Positions 32,205 to 41,911 are shown, counted from the stretch's first letter. The stretch is 64,000 nt of DNA from Streptomyces sp. HUAS YS2 (GCF_033343995.1 NZ_CP137573.1:6295001-6359000), one strand, 5' to 3'. The notes: generated by a model not told the origin, from the sequence alone. Numbers and translations are program-made.

Positions 32205-35200
32205 CGGACGCATCGTCACGTTCTACTCGTACAAGGGCGGTACAGGCCGCACCATGGCCATGGCCAACACCGCCTGGATACTCGCCGCCAACGGAAAGCG
32301 GGTGCTGGCCGTCGACTGGGACCTGGAGGCGCCGGGTCTGCACCGCTTCTTCCACCCGTTCCTCGACCCGGCCACCCTGGGCGCCACCACCGGTGTCATC
32401 GACATGATCACCGAGTACGCCTGGGCCGCCACCAGCCCCGTCGAGCGCCCGGACGACTGGCACCAGGAGTACGCCCGGATCCAGCCGCACGCGGTCTCGC
32501 TGCGGCCCGAGGCGCTCGGCTGGGAGTTCCCGGCCGGCGGCACCCTCGACTTCGTCTCCGCGGGCAAGCAGAACCGCGAGTACTCGGCGACCGCCTCCAC
32601 CTTCGACTGGGACGACTTCTACAACCGGCTCGGCGGCGGGCACTTCTTCGACGCCCTCCGCGAGGACATGAAGGCCAACTACGACTACGTCCTCATCGAC
32701 AGCCGTACCGGCCTCAGCGACATCGCCGACATCTGCACCGTCCACCTGCCCGACGTCCTGGTCGACTGCTTCACGCTCAGCGACCAGTCCATCGACGGTG
32801 CCGCCTCCATAGCCCGGCAGATCCACGAGCAGTACCGCGGCCGGGGCATCAAGATCTACCCGGTGCCGATGCGGATCGACGAGGGCGAGAAGGAGAAGGC
32901 CGACGCCGGACGCGCCCTCGCGCGGCTCAAGTTCGACGGCTTCCCCAGCGACCTCACCGGCGACGACCTCACCGCCTACTGGGGCTCGGTGGAGATCCCG
33001 TACCGCCCCTACTACGCCTACGAGGAGACCCTCGCTGCGTTCGGCGACGAGGCCGGACTCACCACGTCCCTGCTCTCCGCGTTCGAACGGCTCACCGCCG
33101 TCGTCACCGAGGGCGAGATCACCGGCATGCCGCCGGTCGCCGAGGAACCGCGGCTGCGGATCCGGGACGCCTTCACCCGGCGCCGGCCCGCGCTGCCCGC
33201 CGACCTGTTCCTGTCGTACGTGGCCGAGAACCGCATGTGGGCCGACTGGATCGAGTCCGTGCTCACCCGGGCCGGCTTCCGCGTGGTCCCGCGCGACGTC
33301 TCCGCCGAACCCGGGCCGGACGACGCCCACTCCACCGAACACGCCGCCCGCACCGTCGTGTTGCTGTCCAGCGCCTACCTCAAGTCCACCCGCGCCATGG
33401 AGGTGTGGCAGCGCGCCGCGGCCGAGGACTCGGCCGGAAGCCGCCGCCACCTGCTGCCGCTCAGGGTCGGCGACGTCCGGCTCTCCACCCCGTACATCGA
33501 CCGCAACCCGGTCGACCTGTACCGGCTCGACGAGTCCCACGCCACCAGCGCCCTGCTGCGGGCCCTGGAGCGGCCCGTCAACCTGCCCGACGGCGTCGCG
33601 CCCGGACCGCGGTTCCCCGGCACCGTCCCCAAGATCTGGAACGCGCCGCCCCGGAACTCCGGCTTCACCGGCCGCTCCGTCGTCCTGGAGCGGATGCGCG
33701 ACCAGCTCGGCGCCGGCATGGCCGTCGTGCTGCCGCAGCCGCAGACCCTGTACGGCCTCGGCGGCGTCGGCAAGACCCAGGTGGCCCTGGAGTACGTGCA
33801 CCGGTTCATGGCGGACTACGACCTGGTCTGGTGGATCTCCGCCGAGCAGACCGACGACGTCGTGGCCGGCCTCGCCGAACTCGCCGGCCGGCTCGGCGCC
33901 CAGGGCGGCGACGACATGGCCGCCGCCTCCCAGGAGGCCATCGACCTGCTGCGTCGCGGCGTGCCGTCCAACCGCTGGCTGCTGGTCTTCGACAACGCCG
34001 ACGACCCCGACCAGCTCACCCGGTACTTCCCGACCGGCGGCCACATCCTGGTCACCTCCCGCAACCAGAGCTGGAGCCAGCACGGCAACGCGCTGCCCGT
34101 CGACGTCTTCCTGCGCGAGGAGTCCGTCGAGCACCTGAGGCGGCGCGCGCCCGGACTCAGCGCCGACGACGCCGACCGGGTCGCGGGCGCGGTCGGCGAC
34201 CTGCCGCTCGCCGTCGAACAGGCCGCGGCCTGGATCGCGGAGACCGCCACCCCGGTCTCCTCCTACCTGGAGCAACTGGAGCAGCAGGCGCCCCGCGCCC
34301 TCGCCCTCAACCAGCCCGTCGGTTACCCCGAACCGGTCGCCGCCACCTGGAACGTCTCCATCGAGCGGCTCAAGCAGCGCTCGCCCGCGGCCGTCCGGCT
34401 GCTCCAGCTCTGCGCCTTCTTCGCGCCCGAGCCGATCCACGCCAACCTGCTCTACAGCAAGGAGATGATCGAGGCCCTCAAGCCCTACGACCCCTCCCTG
34501 CAGGAGAAGCTGGTCCTCGGCCGGGTGATCCGGGAGATCGGCCGGTTCGCCCTCGCCAAGGTCGACCAGGTCTCCAACTCCATCCAGGTGCACCGCCTCG
34601 TCCAGGCCGTGATCCGGTCCCAGCTCAGCGAGGAGGAGCAGCGGGACGCCCGGCACGCCGTGCACCGCATCCTCGCCGGCGCCCGGCCGGACGACGACGA
34701 GCCGATCGACAACCCGGACACCTGGCCGCGGTTCAACAACATCTGGCCGCACCTCGGCCCGTCCGAGGCCCGCTACTGCAAGGACTCGGAGACCCGGCGG
34801 CTGCTCATCGACCGCGTCCGCTACCTGTGGAAGCGCGGTGACGTGCGGACCGCGTTCGCGCTCGCCAGCGATCTGCGCGAGGCCTGGCGGGACATGCTCG
34901 GCAACGACGACCTCCAGTACCTCTACCTGCGCTTCCACCTCTCCAACATCCTGCGTACGCAGGGCCGTTTCGTGGAGGCGCGGGAGCTGGGCGAGGAGAC
35001 GCTGCTGCGGCAGCGGACCGTGCTGGGCGACTCGCACCCGCACACGTACATGACCACCAGTGGTCTCGCCATGGACCTCGGCGCGCTCGGCCAGTACGGC
35101 AGGGCGATGGAACTGGCCACCGAGGCGCACGAGGGCTTCAGCGAGATCTTCCACGACTCCCACCCGAGGACGCTGGCCGCGGCCAACAACCTGGCGCTCA

Positions 35201-36111
35201 ACCTGCGCATGGTCGGGCAGTACGCCCGGGCCCGCGAGATCGACCAGGAGGTGTTCGACCGGCGCTCCGAGGTGCTCGGCGCCGAGCACCCGTACACCCT
35301 CTCCTCGGCCACCTCGCTCGCCCGCGACCTGCGCGAGGTCGGCCGCTACGAGGACTCGGTCAACCTGCTCAGCCGCACCTACGACGTCTACAAGGAGACC
35401 CTGGGCCGGACGTTCCCCGGCACCCTGGCGGCCGCCAAGTCGCTCGCGGTGTCGCTGCGCCGGGCCGACCAGGTCGAGGACGCCCGCCGGCTGACCACGG
35501 CCACCCGCACCCGGTACCGGGAGAAGTACACCCAGGCCAACCCGGACACCCTCGCCTGCGACCTGAACCTGGCCGCCGACCTGTTCGCGTCCGGCGAGCC
35601 GGTCGCGGCCCGCGACATGGCGCAGGAGGTCGTGGACCAGTACATGAAGGTGCCGGGGGAGCGGCACCCGTACACCCTGGCCGCGGTCAACAACCTCGGC
35701 ATCTACCAGTGGGGCTGCGGGGCCCCGGAGATCGCCGAGCAGCTGCTGCAGAGCGCGCTGCGCACGCTGAGCGAGGTGCTCGGCGAGCAGCATCCGCACG
35801 TCCTGTTCTGCACGGTCAACCTCGCCAACGCCAAGGCGGACCTCGGGGAGCTGGACCAGACCCTGGAGATCGAGCGGCGTGCCGTGGCCGGGCTCCGCGA
35901 GGCGCTCGGCTCGCTGCACCCCGAGGTGCTGGCGGTCTCCTCCAACATGGCGGTGACCCTGGGGGCGCTCGGCCGCAAGGACGAGGCGGCGCGGCTGCGC
36001 AACGAGACCGCGGACGAGCTGGCGCGGCAGCTGGGTGAGGAGCACTCGCTCACCCGGGTGGCGCGCGAGGAGCGGCGGGCGCACCGCGACCTGGAGCCGC
36101 TGGCGATGTGA
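32188..36111 (+). CDS. fxsT: FxsT, ParA-like/TIR/NB-ARC/TPR signalling protein
   Basis: This 1307-residue protein is built of four parts. Residues 8-300 are a ParA/MinD-like P-loop domain with SYKGGTGRTMAMANTA at 14-29; Arg replaces the usual Lys after the second glycine pair. Residues about 338-465 are a TIR domain (DLFLSYVAEN) lacking the catalytic WCxxE pattern. Residues about 490-830 are an NB-ARC STAND NTPase with GLGGVGKT, WLLVFDNADD and GDLPLAVEQAA. The rest is tetratricopeptide repeats (LAANNLALNLRMVGQYARA-type). STAND proteins oligomerise when a ligand is sensed, so this is the likely receptor for the system. ATG 32188 lies inside fxsC. Confidence 0.92.
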   Translation: MTASRDGRIVTFYSYKGGTGRTMAMANTAWILAANGKRVLAVDWDLEAPGLHRFFHPFLDPATLGATTGVIDMITEYAWAATSPVERPDDWHQEYARIQPHAVSLRPEALGWEFPAGGTLDFVSAGKQNREYSATASTFDWDDFYNRLGGGHFFDALREDMKANYDYVLIDSRTGLSDIADICTVHLPDVLVDCFTLSDQSIDGAASIARQIHEQYRGRGIKIYPVPMRIDEGEKEKADAGRALARLKFDGFPSDLTGDDLTAYWGSVEIPYRPYYAYEETLAAFGDEAGLTTSLLSAFERLTAVVTEGEITGMPPVAEEPRLRIRDAFTRRRPALPADLFLSYVAENRMWADWIESVLTRAGFRVVPRDVSAEPGPDDAHSTEHAARTVVLLSSAYLKSTRAMEVWQRAAAEDSAGSRRHLLPLRVGDVRLSTPYIDRNPVDLYRLDESHATSALLRALERPVNLPDGVAPGPRFPGTVPKIWNAPPRNSGFTGRSVVLERMRDQLGAGMAVVLPQPQTLYGLGGVGKTQVALEYVHRFMADYDLVWWISAEQTDDVVAGLAELAGRLGAQGGDDMAAASQEAIDLLRRGVPSNRWLLVFDNADDPDQLTRYFPTGGHILVTSRNQSWSQHGNALPVDVFLREESVEHLRRRAPGLSADDADRVAGAVGDLPLAVEQAAAWIAETATPVSSYLEQLEQQAPRALALNQPVGYPEPVAATWNVSIERLKQRSPAAVRLLQLCAFFAPEPIHANLLYSKEMIEALKPYDPSLQEKLVLGRVIREIGRFALAKVDQVSNSIQVHRLVQAVIRSQLSEEEQRDARHAVHRILAGARPDDDEPIDNPDTWPRFNNIWPHLGPSEARYCKDSETRRLLIDRVRYLWKRGDVRTAFALASDLREAWRDMLGNDDLQYLYLRFHLSNILRTQGRFVEARELGEETLLRQRTVLGDSHPHTYMTTSGLAMDLGALGQYGRAMELATEAHEGFSEIFHDSHPRTLAAANNLALNLRMVGQYARAREIDQEVFDRRSEVLGAEHPYTLSSATSLARDLREVGRYEDSVNLLSRTYDVYKETLGRTFPGTLAAAKSLAVSLRRADQVEDARRLTTATRTRYREKYTQANPDTLACDLNLAADLFASGEPVAARDMAQEVVDQYMKVPGERHPYTLAAVNNLGIYQWGCGAPEIAEQLLQSALRTLSEVLGEQHPHVLFCTVNLANAKADLGELDQTLEIERRAVAGLREALGSLHPEVLAVSSNMAVTLGALGRKDEAARLRNETADELARQLGEEHSLTRVAREERRAHRDLEPLAM

Positions 36112-36116
36112 CGGAC

Positions 36117-36150
36117 GGGGCTCCCGGCCGGATGTCCGGCCGGGAGCCCC
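36117..36150 (+). terminator. Bidirectional hairpin closing the fxs operon
   Basis: A perfect 16-base stem (36117-36132 with 36135-36150) has a 2-base loop. It starts five bases after the fxsT stop and precedes a convergent hydrolase gene, so it can serve both. Confidence 0.88.
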
Positions 36151-36186
36151 GGTCCACCGTTCACGGGCGGCGGTTCGCCGCGGGGT

Positions 36187-37053
36187 TCACCGCTCCAGGA
36201 GCCAGGTGAGCACCCGGGGCAGCGCGTGCAGGGCGTCGAAGTGGGCGGCGGCCGGTTCCAGGACCGCCGTGGCCCCCGGGATGCGCTCGGCGAGCCAGCG
36301 GGAGTGGCCCACCGGCGAGAACACGTCCTGCTCGCCGTGCCAGAGCATCACCTCGCCCGGGATGTCCGCCGGGTCGAAGCCCCAGGGACTGCAGAAGGCG
36401 AGCGCGTCGTCGATCCAGCCGTACGCCGAGGTCCGCAGCGCCTCCTGGTAGTTGCGCAGCAGCATGGAGCGGACGCCGGCGTCGGAGACGACCATCCGGT
36501 CCGGTTCGGTGAGCTCCCGGCGAAGGTCGTCGAGGAGCCGTATCGGGTCCTTGCGGATCTCGTCGGCGCGCGGGGTGAGCCGGGCGGCCACCCCGCCCGG
36601 GTCCTGGGAGGCTTTGGTGTACTCCCGGACGTTGGAGGCGGCCATGCCCTCGAACCAGTCGAGCCCGTCCGCGTCCTTCGGGGCCAGTGCCACCAGTGCG
36701 GCGGTCCGGGTCACCCGCTCCGGGATCAGCGCCGCGCAGGCCAGGGCGTGCGGGGCGCCGCCGGAACGGCCGACCACCGCGAACCGCTCCAGGCCGAGCT
36801 CGTCGGCGATCGCCGTCACGTCGTGGACCACGTCACCGACGCTGCGCCCCTCCAGCCGGTCCGACCCCCCGTACCCGGGGCGGTCGTACGCGATCAGCTG
36901 CATCCCGCGCTGGTACAGCACCATGCCGCGCGGCGCCGGACCGAGCCGGCTTCCCGGGGTGCCGTGGAGCAGGAACACCGGACTGCCCTGCGGGTCCCCG
37001 AGCCGTTCCACCATCAGATGGCGACCGTCCGACACGCGCATTCGCCCTCGCAA
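36187..37053 (-). CDS. Alpha/beta hydrolase
   Basis: The 288-residue cytoplasmic protein has the alpha/beta-hydrolase fold. The oxyanion motif is FLLHGTPGSR, the nucleophile elbow VVGRSGGAP, the acid is probably Asp in GEQDVFSP, and the final His is in AAAHFDAL. The substrate cannot be predicted. An alternative ATG 12 bases inside (MRVSDGRH) is also plausible. It is convergent with the fxs operon and is probably not part of it. Confidence 0.88.
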   Translation of the reverse strand: MRGRMRVSDGRHLMVERLGDPQGSPVFLLHGTPGSRLGPAPRGMVLYQRGMQLIAYDRPGYGGSDRLEGRSVGDVVHDVTAIADELGLERFAVVGRSGGAPHALACAALIPERVTRTAALVALAPKDADGLDWFEGMAASNVREYTKASQDPGGVAARLTPRADEIRKDPIRLLDDLRRELTEPDRMVVSDAGVRSMLLRNYQEALRTSAYGWIDDALAFCSPWGFDPADIPGEVMLWHGEQDVFSPVGHSRWLAERIPGATAVLEPAAAHFDALHALPRVLTWLLER

Positions 37054-37122
37054 CCCGCCGCCTCCTCAGTCGTGCACGCCTCTACAGGAACCGACCTCCC
37101 CCATTCCCGCTCGGGGTACTGA

Positions 37123-38220
37123 TCATCCCTCGAACCGCCTCTCCGCGCGGATGTACGAGGCGCGTTCGGGAGCATTGGGGGGCGCGGCCGAGAGCGCCGG
37201 GCCGTTGCGTACCAGGGCGTCGATCTCGTCCTTGCGGCGTAGGGACGAGAAGACCAGCGTGATGACGGCGCCCGCACCGGCCCACAGCGTGAGCACGAAC
37301 AGCGGGGTGGCGACCGCGTTGCCGCGGAAGTACGCGATGGAGCGGGCCACCCAGGTCGCCGAGCCGGGCGGGAGGCCCGGGCCGATGGTCCGCCAGAAGT
37401 CGGGGAGCAGCGGGAGCGGGTAGGCGCCGCCCGCGCTCGGGTTGCCGGCGATCACGACGAACAGGATCGCCAGGCCGATGCCGACGATGCCGAAGACCGC
37501 CTGGAGGGCGAGGGTGGCGGCGCCGACCGCGAAGACGGTGAGCGCGCCGAGCCCCCACAGGGAGGGCACGCTGCCGGGCAGCGCGCCCAGGATCGGGCCG
37601 ACGATCAGGGCGCCCAGCAGGCCGGTGACGATCGCGTACGCCGCCATGACCAGCAGCCGGATCGCGGCGCGCTCCCGGTTGGCGGGCCGGGCGCCGGCGC
37701 TGATCGCCAGCACCGCGGCGCACAGGTAGCCGCCCACGCACCAGCCGACGACCAGGTAGAACGAGGACAGGCCGCCGGCGTCCTGGTTCGAGACGGGCGC
37801 CACGTCGTCGAGCCGCAGGGTGCGCTGCTGCTCCTTGGCGACCTCCTCGAAGATCCGGGTGATCGCCTGGGTCTCGGAGGTGCCCTGACCCGACGCGATC
37901 ATGAGGGTGTCGGTGGTGGAGCGCGGGTCCACCACGAGCGCGGCGTCGATGTCCCGGTTCAGCATCTGGTCGCGGGCGACCCGCTCGTCGGCGAGCGTGC
38001 GCGGGTCCAGCGGGGAGCCGGGCAGCCGGTCGAGGCGGTCGGCGAGCGGCGCGGCGAGCTGGTCGGGGGCGACCACGGCGACCGGGATGTCCTTCGGCTT
38101 CGGATGATGCAGGGCGCCCACGTAGGACGTTATGAACAGCAGCTGCAGCGCGAGCACCCCGAGGACCAGCAGGGCGGCCCGGGGGGACACGGCGTTCTTC
38201 ACCTCGTCGACGAAACTCAT
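37123..38220 (-). CDS. ABC-2-like / DUF3533-type membrane protein
   Basis: The 365-residue protein has one N-terminal helix (RAALLVLGVLALQLLFITSYV), a large outside domain to about residue 170 (VAVVAPDQLAAPLADRLDRLPG) and five further C-terminal helices. This is the layout of YhgE/DUF3533 proteins related to ABC-2 permeases. No ATPase gene is beside it. The ATG at 38220 follows GGAGGG. Transported substrate, if any, is unknown. Confidence 0.82.
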   Translation of the reverse strand: MSFVDEVKNAVSPRAALLVLGVLALQLLFITSYVGALHHPKPKDIPVAVVAPDQLAAPLADRLDRLPGSPLDPRTLADERVARDQMLNRDIDAALVVDPRSTTDTLMIASGQGTSETQAITRIFEEVAKEQQRTLRLDDVAPVSNQDAGGLSSFYLVVGWCVGGYLCAAVLAISAGARPANRERAAIRLLVMAAYAIVTGLLGALIVGPILGALPGSVPSLWGLGALTVFAVGAATLALQAVFGIVGIGLAILFVVIAGNPSAGGAYPLPLLPDFWRTIGPGLPPGSATWVARSIAYFRGNAVATPLFVLTLWAGAGAVITLVFSSLRRKDEIDALVRNGPALSAAPPNAPERASYIRAERRFEG

Positions 38221-38314
38221 GCCCTCCACGCTCCGGGGCCGCCGGGGTCCGTGCAGGCGGGGCGGGGCCGAATGGCGGAGCGAACGGACCCGCCGTCGCA
38301 TCTCGCACATGCGT

Positions 38315-38330
38315 TCGAACTTTGGTCTAT
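38315..38330 (+). promoter_or_regulatory. Candidate LexA-like half-conserved site before dnaE2
   Basis: TCGAAC-TTTG-GTCTAT lies 45 bases before the dnaE2 start. The left half fits the actinobacterial SOS box TCGAAC-N4-GTTCGA exactly, but only GT of the right half fits. DnaE2 is a classic SOS target, which makes the weak match worth noting. Confidence 0.35.
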
Positions 38331-38374
38331 GGTGGAGGAGGGGAGGTGATGAACGGATCGATCAGGAGGTGCGG

Positions 38375-41300
38375 GTGCCCGGTTTCACGCATCTGCGCAC
38401 CGTGTCGGGCTTCTCCCTGCGCTACGGGGCCTCGCACCCCGACCGGCTGGCCGAGCGCGCCGCCGAGCGGGGCATGGACGCGCTCGCCCTGACCGACCGC
38501 GACTCGCTCGCCGGCACGGTCCGGTTCGTCAAGGCGTGCGAGGCGGCGGGCGTCCGTCCGCTGTTCGGCACCGACCTGGCGGTCGGCGGGGCGGCCGACG
38601 CGGCGCCGGGCCGGCCGGAACCCGGAGCGCGGCAGACCTCGGCGCGGCGCGTTCCCGTGCGCGGCGGGGCCTTCCTCGACGAGTCCGCGCCCCGCGCCGT
38701 CTTCCTCGCCCGCTCCCGCACCGGCTGGGCCGACCTCTGCCGCCTGGTCACGGCCGCCCACGCGGGGACCGGGCCGGTACCGGCGGGCGACGGTGGCGCC
38801 GCCCGCGCCACCGCCGCCGCACCCCGCTCCGCCGGCGGCCCCGGGCCGCTGCTGTCCTGGGACGCCAACCACGGCGACGGGCTGACCGTCCTGCTCGGGC
38901 CCGACTCCGAGGTCGGCCGCGCCCTCGCGGCCGGCCGCCCCGACCGGGCCGCCCGGCTGCTCGCCCCCTGGCTGGAGCGGTACGGCGACGCGCTGCGCCT
39001 GGAGGTCGTCCACCACGGCCGCGACGGCACCGGCCCCGGCTCGCTGCGCCAGGCCGCCCGTACCCTCGGCCTCGCCGCCGACCAGGGCGTACGGGCCGTG
39101 CTCAGCAACGCCGTCCGGTACGCCGACCCCGGCCAGGGGCCGGTCGCCGACGTCCTCGACGCGGCCCGCCGGCTCGTCCCCGTCACCGCACTCGGCGGCC
39201 TCGACAGCGGCGAACGCTGGCTCAAGGACGCCGACGCCATGCACCGGATCGCCGAGCGGGTCGCCGAGGCGGCCGGCTTCCGTCGCGAGGCCGCGCACCG
39301 GCTGCTCGCCGCCACCGAGGAGACCGCCGCGGACTGCCTCGTCGACCCCGAGGACGACCTCGGCATGGGCTCCGCGCACTTCCCCGAGCCGTACCTCGTC
39401 GGCGCCGCGGACCGCACCGCGCAGCGCGTCCTGGCCTCCCGGGCCGCCGCCGGAATGGTGCGACGCGGCTACGAGGGCCGCCGCGCGTACTGGGACCGGA
39501 TGCACCGAGAGCTGGACATCATCGCCCACCACGGCTTCGCCACCTACTTCCTGACGGTCGCTCAAGTCGTGGACGACGTCCGGGGGATGGGCATCCGGGT
39601 GGCCGCCCGCGGCTCCGGCGCCGGCTCCCTCGTCAACCACCTCCTCGGCATCGCGCACGCCGACCCGGTCGAGCACGGCCTGCTGATGGAGCGCTTCCTG
39701 TCCAAACGCCGCACCGCGCTGCCGGACATCGACGTCGACGTCGAGTCCGCCCGCCGCCTGGAGGTCTACCGCGCGATCATCGACCGGTTCGGCGCCGAGC
39801 GTGTCGCCACCGTCTCCATGCCGGAGACCTACCGGGTGCGTCACGCCGTACGGGACGTGGGCGCCGCCCTGTCGATGGACCCGGCCGACATCGACCGGAT
39901 CGCCAAGTCCTTCCCGCACATCCGGGCCCGGGACGCCCTCGCCGCCCTCGACGAACTGCCCGAACTGCGCGCGCTCGCGGGCGAGAAGCAGCGCTACGGC
40001 AAGCTCTGGGAGCTCGTCGAGGGGCTCGACGCGCTGCCCCGCGGCATCGCCATGCACCCCTGTGGGGTGCTGCTCTCGGACGCCTCGCTGCTCACCCGTA
40101 CCCCCGTGATGCCCACCAGCGGCGAGGGGTTCCCGATGTCCCAGTTCGACAAGGAGGACGTGGAGGACCTCGGGCTGCTCAAGCTGGACGTGCTCGGCGT
40201 GCGGATGCAGTCCGCGATGGCGCACGCCGTCGCCGAGATCGAACGGGCCGCCGGCGAACGCGTCGACATCGACGCGATCCCGCCGGGCGACCCCGCGACG
40301 TACCGGCTCATCCGGTCCGCCGAGACGCTCGGCTGCTTCCAGATCGAGTCGCCCGGCCAGCGGGACCTGGTCGGCAGGCTCCAGCCGGCGACCTTCCACG
40401 ACCTCGTCGTCGACATCTCGCTCTTCCGGCCGGGACCGGTCGCCGCCGACATGGTGCGCCCCTTCATCGAGGCCCGGCACGGCCGGACGCCCGCCCGCTA
40501 CCCGCACCCCGACCTGGAGGAGGCGCTGAGGGAGACCTACGGCGTGGTCGTCTTCCACGAGCAGATCATCCGCATCGTCAGCATCATGACCGGCTGCGGC
40601 CGGGACGAGGCCGACCAGGTGCGGCGCGGGCTCTCCCACCCCGAGTCGCAGGCCCGGATCAAGGTCTGGTTCGCCCAGCAGGCCGAGCGGCGCGGCTACG
40701 ACTACGAGGTCATCGCCCACACCTGGGAGATCGTCGAGGCCTTCGGCTCGTACGGCTTCTGCAAGGCGCACGCCGTCGCCTTCGCCGTCCCCACGTACCA
40801 GTCCGCCTGGCTCAAGGCGCACCACCCGGCGGCCTTCTACGCCGGGCTGCTCACCCACGACCCCGGCATGTACCCGAAGCGGCTGCTGCTCGCGGACGCA
40901 CGGCGGCGCGGGGTGCCGGTGCTGCCGTTGGACGTGAACCGGTCCGGGGCCGCACACAGAATCGAACTGGTGTCCGGTGGTGAGGGTGGGCCGGAGCGGT
41001 GGGGGCTGCGGCTCGCGCTCTGCGACGTGCACGGCATCAGCGAGGCGGAGACCGTCCGGATCGAGGCCGGCCAGCCGTACGCCTCCCTGCTCGACTTCTG
41101 GGAGCGGGCCCGGCCGCGCCGCCCGATCGCCGAACGCCTCGCACAGGTGGGGGCGTTGGACGCGTTCGGGGCCAACCGCCGTGACCTGCTGCTGCACCTC
41201 TCCGAACTCCACCGCGTCCAGCGCGGCGCGGCCTCCTACGGCGGTCAGCTCCCGCTCGCGCACGGCCGGAAGACCGCCCCCGTCGGCCTGCCGGACCTCG

Positions 41301-41911
41301 ACGAGTCGGAGCGGCTCAGCGCCGAGCTGGGCGTGCTCGGCATGGACGCCTCGCGCCACCTCATGAGCGACCACCACGGCTTCCTGCGCGAACTCGGCGT
41401 GGTCTCCGCCCAGCAGCTGCGGGCCGCCGCACACGGCCGTACCGTGCTGGTCGCGGGCGCCAAGGCGGCCACCCAGACCCCGCCGATCCGGTCCGGCAAG
41501 CGGGTGATCTTCTCCACCCTGGACGACGGCACCGGCCTGGTCGACCTCGCCTTCTTCGACGACTCCCACGACGCCTGCGCCCACACCGTGTTCCACTCCT
41601 GGCTGCTGCTCGTCCGGGGCGTCGTGCAGCGGCGCGGGCCGCGCAGCGTCAGCGTGGTCGGCGCGGCGGCCTGGGACCTCGCGGAACTGGTCGAACTGCG
41701 CCGCGAGGGCGGCCTCGACGCGGTGGCGGCGCGGCTGGCGGAGCCGCAGCAGCCGGCGGCCGAGGACGGGGAGCGGGCCGACGACGGACGCCGGATCCGG
41801 ATGTCCACCGGGTACGAGATGAACCCGTGGGCCGACCTCAGGCCGGCCGGCGAGGGCGCGGCGACGCCGCCGAAGAAGCTGTGGCACTCGAGTCCGGGGA
41901 GCGCGGGATGA
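38375..41911 (+). CDS. dnaE2: Error-prone DNA polymerase III alpha, DnaE2
   Basis: The 1178-residue polymerase performs translesion synthesis and damage-induced mutagenesis. The N-terminal PHP region (residues about 1-70) has FTHLRTVSGFS: the second metal-binding histidine of the HxH motif is Arg. The polymerase active site ALPDIDVDVE is intact, with FRPGPVAADMVRPFI and SYGFCKAHAVAFAVP further on. An OB-fold follows near residue 1010. I start at GTG 38375, five bases after AGGAGG. An extra 40-residue polar insertion lies in the PHP domain (residues about 68-105). It is coupled to a Y-family partner. Confidence 0.95.
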   Translation: MPGFTHLRTVSGFSLRYGASHPDRLAERAAERGMDALALTDRDSLAGTVRFVKACEAAGVRPLFGTDLAVGGAADAAPGRPEPGARQTSARRVPVRGGAFLDESAPRAVFLARSRTGWADLCRLVTAAHAGTGPVPAGDGGAARATAAAPRSAGGPGPLLSWDANHGDGLTVLLGPDSEVGRALAAGRPDRAARLLAPWLERYGDALRLEVVHHGRDGTGPGSLRQAARTLGLAADQGVRAVLSNAVRYADPGQGPVADVLDAARRLVPVTALGGLDSGERWLKDADAMHRIAERVAEAAGFRREAAHRLLAATEETAADCLVDPEDDLGMGSAHFPEPYLVGAADRTAQRVLASRAAAGMVRRGYEGRRAYWDRMHRELDIIAHHGFATYFLTVAQVVDDVRGMGIRVAARGSGAGSLVNHLLGIAHADPVEHGLLMERFLSKRRTALPDIDVDVESARRLEVYRAIIDRFGAERVATVSMPETYRVRHAVRDVGAALSMDPADIDRIAKSFPHIRARDALAALDELPELRALAGEKQRYGKLWELVEGLDALPRGIAMHPCGVLLSDASLLTRTPVMPTSGEGFPMSQFDKEDVEDLGLLKLDVLGVRMQSAMAHAVAEIERAAGERVDIDAIPPGDPATYRLIRSAETLGCFQIESPGQRDLVGRLQPATFHDLVVDISLFRPGPVAADMVRPFIEARHGRTPARYPHPDLEEALRETYGVVVFHEQIIRIVSIMTGCGRDEADQVRRGLSHPESQARIKVWFAQQAERRGYDYEVIAHTWEIVEAFGSYGFCKAHAVAFAVPTYQSAWLKAHHPAAFYAGLLTHDPGMYPKRLLLADARRRGVPVLPLDVNRSGAAHRIELVSGGEGGPERWGLRLALCDVHGISEAETVRIEAGQPYASLLDFWERARPRRPIAERLAQVGALDAFGANRRDLLLHLSELHRVQRGAASYGGQLPLAHGRKTAPVGLPDLDESERLSAELGVLGMDASRHLMSDHHGFLRELGVVSAQQLRAAAHGRTVLVAGAKAATQTPPIRSGKRVIFSTLDDGTGLVDLAFFDDSHDACAHTVFHSWLLLVRGVVQRRGPRSVSVVGAAAWDLAELVELRREGGLDAVAARLAEPQQPAAEDGERADDGRRIRMSTGYEMNPWADLRPAGEGAATPPKKLWHSSPGSAG

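Noticed and set aside
32137..36084. Minus-strand frame opposite fxsT
   Set aside because: A shadow of fxsT; the composition is typical of reversed high-GC3 coding DNA and no motif is seen.
32188..36111. AfsR/SARP-type pathway regulator
   Set aside because: NB-ARC and TPR parts are shared with AfsR, but the N terminus is ParA-like plus TIR and lacks the SARP winged helix.
36187..37053. Alpha/beta hydrolase as part of the fxs system
   Set aside because: It is convergent and separated from fxsT by a strong hairpin.
38327..41887. Minus-strand frame opposite dnaE2
   Set aside because: Same artefact; dnaE2 has clear polymerase motifs on the plus strand.
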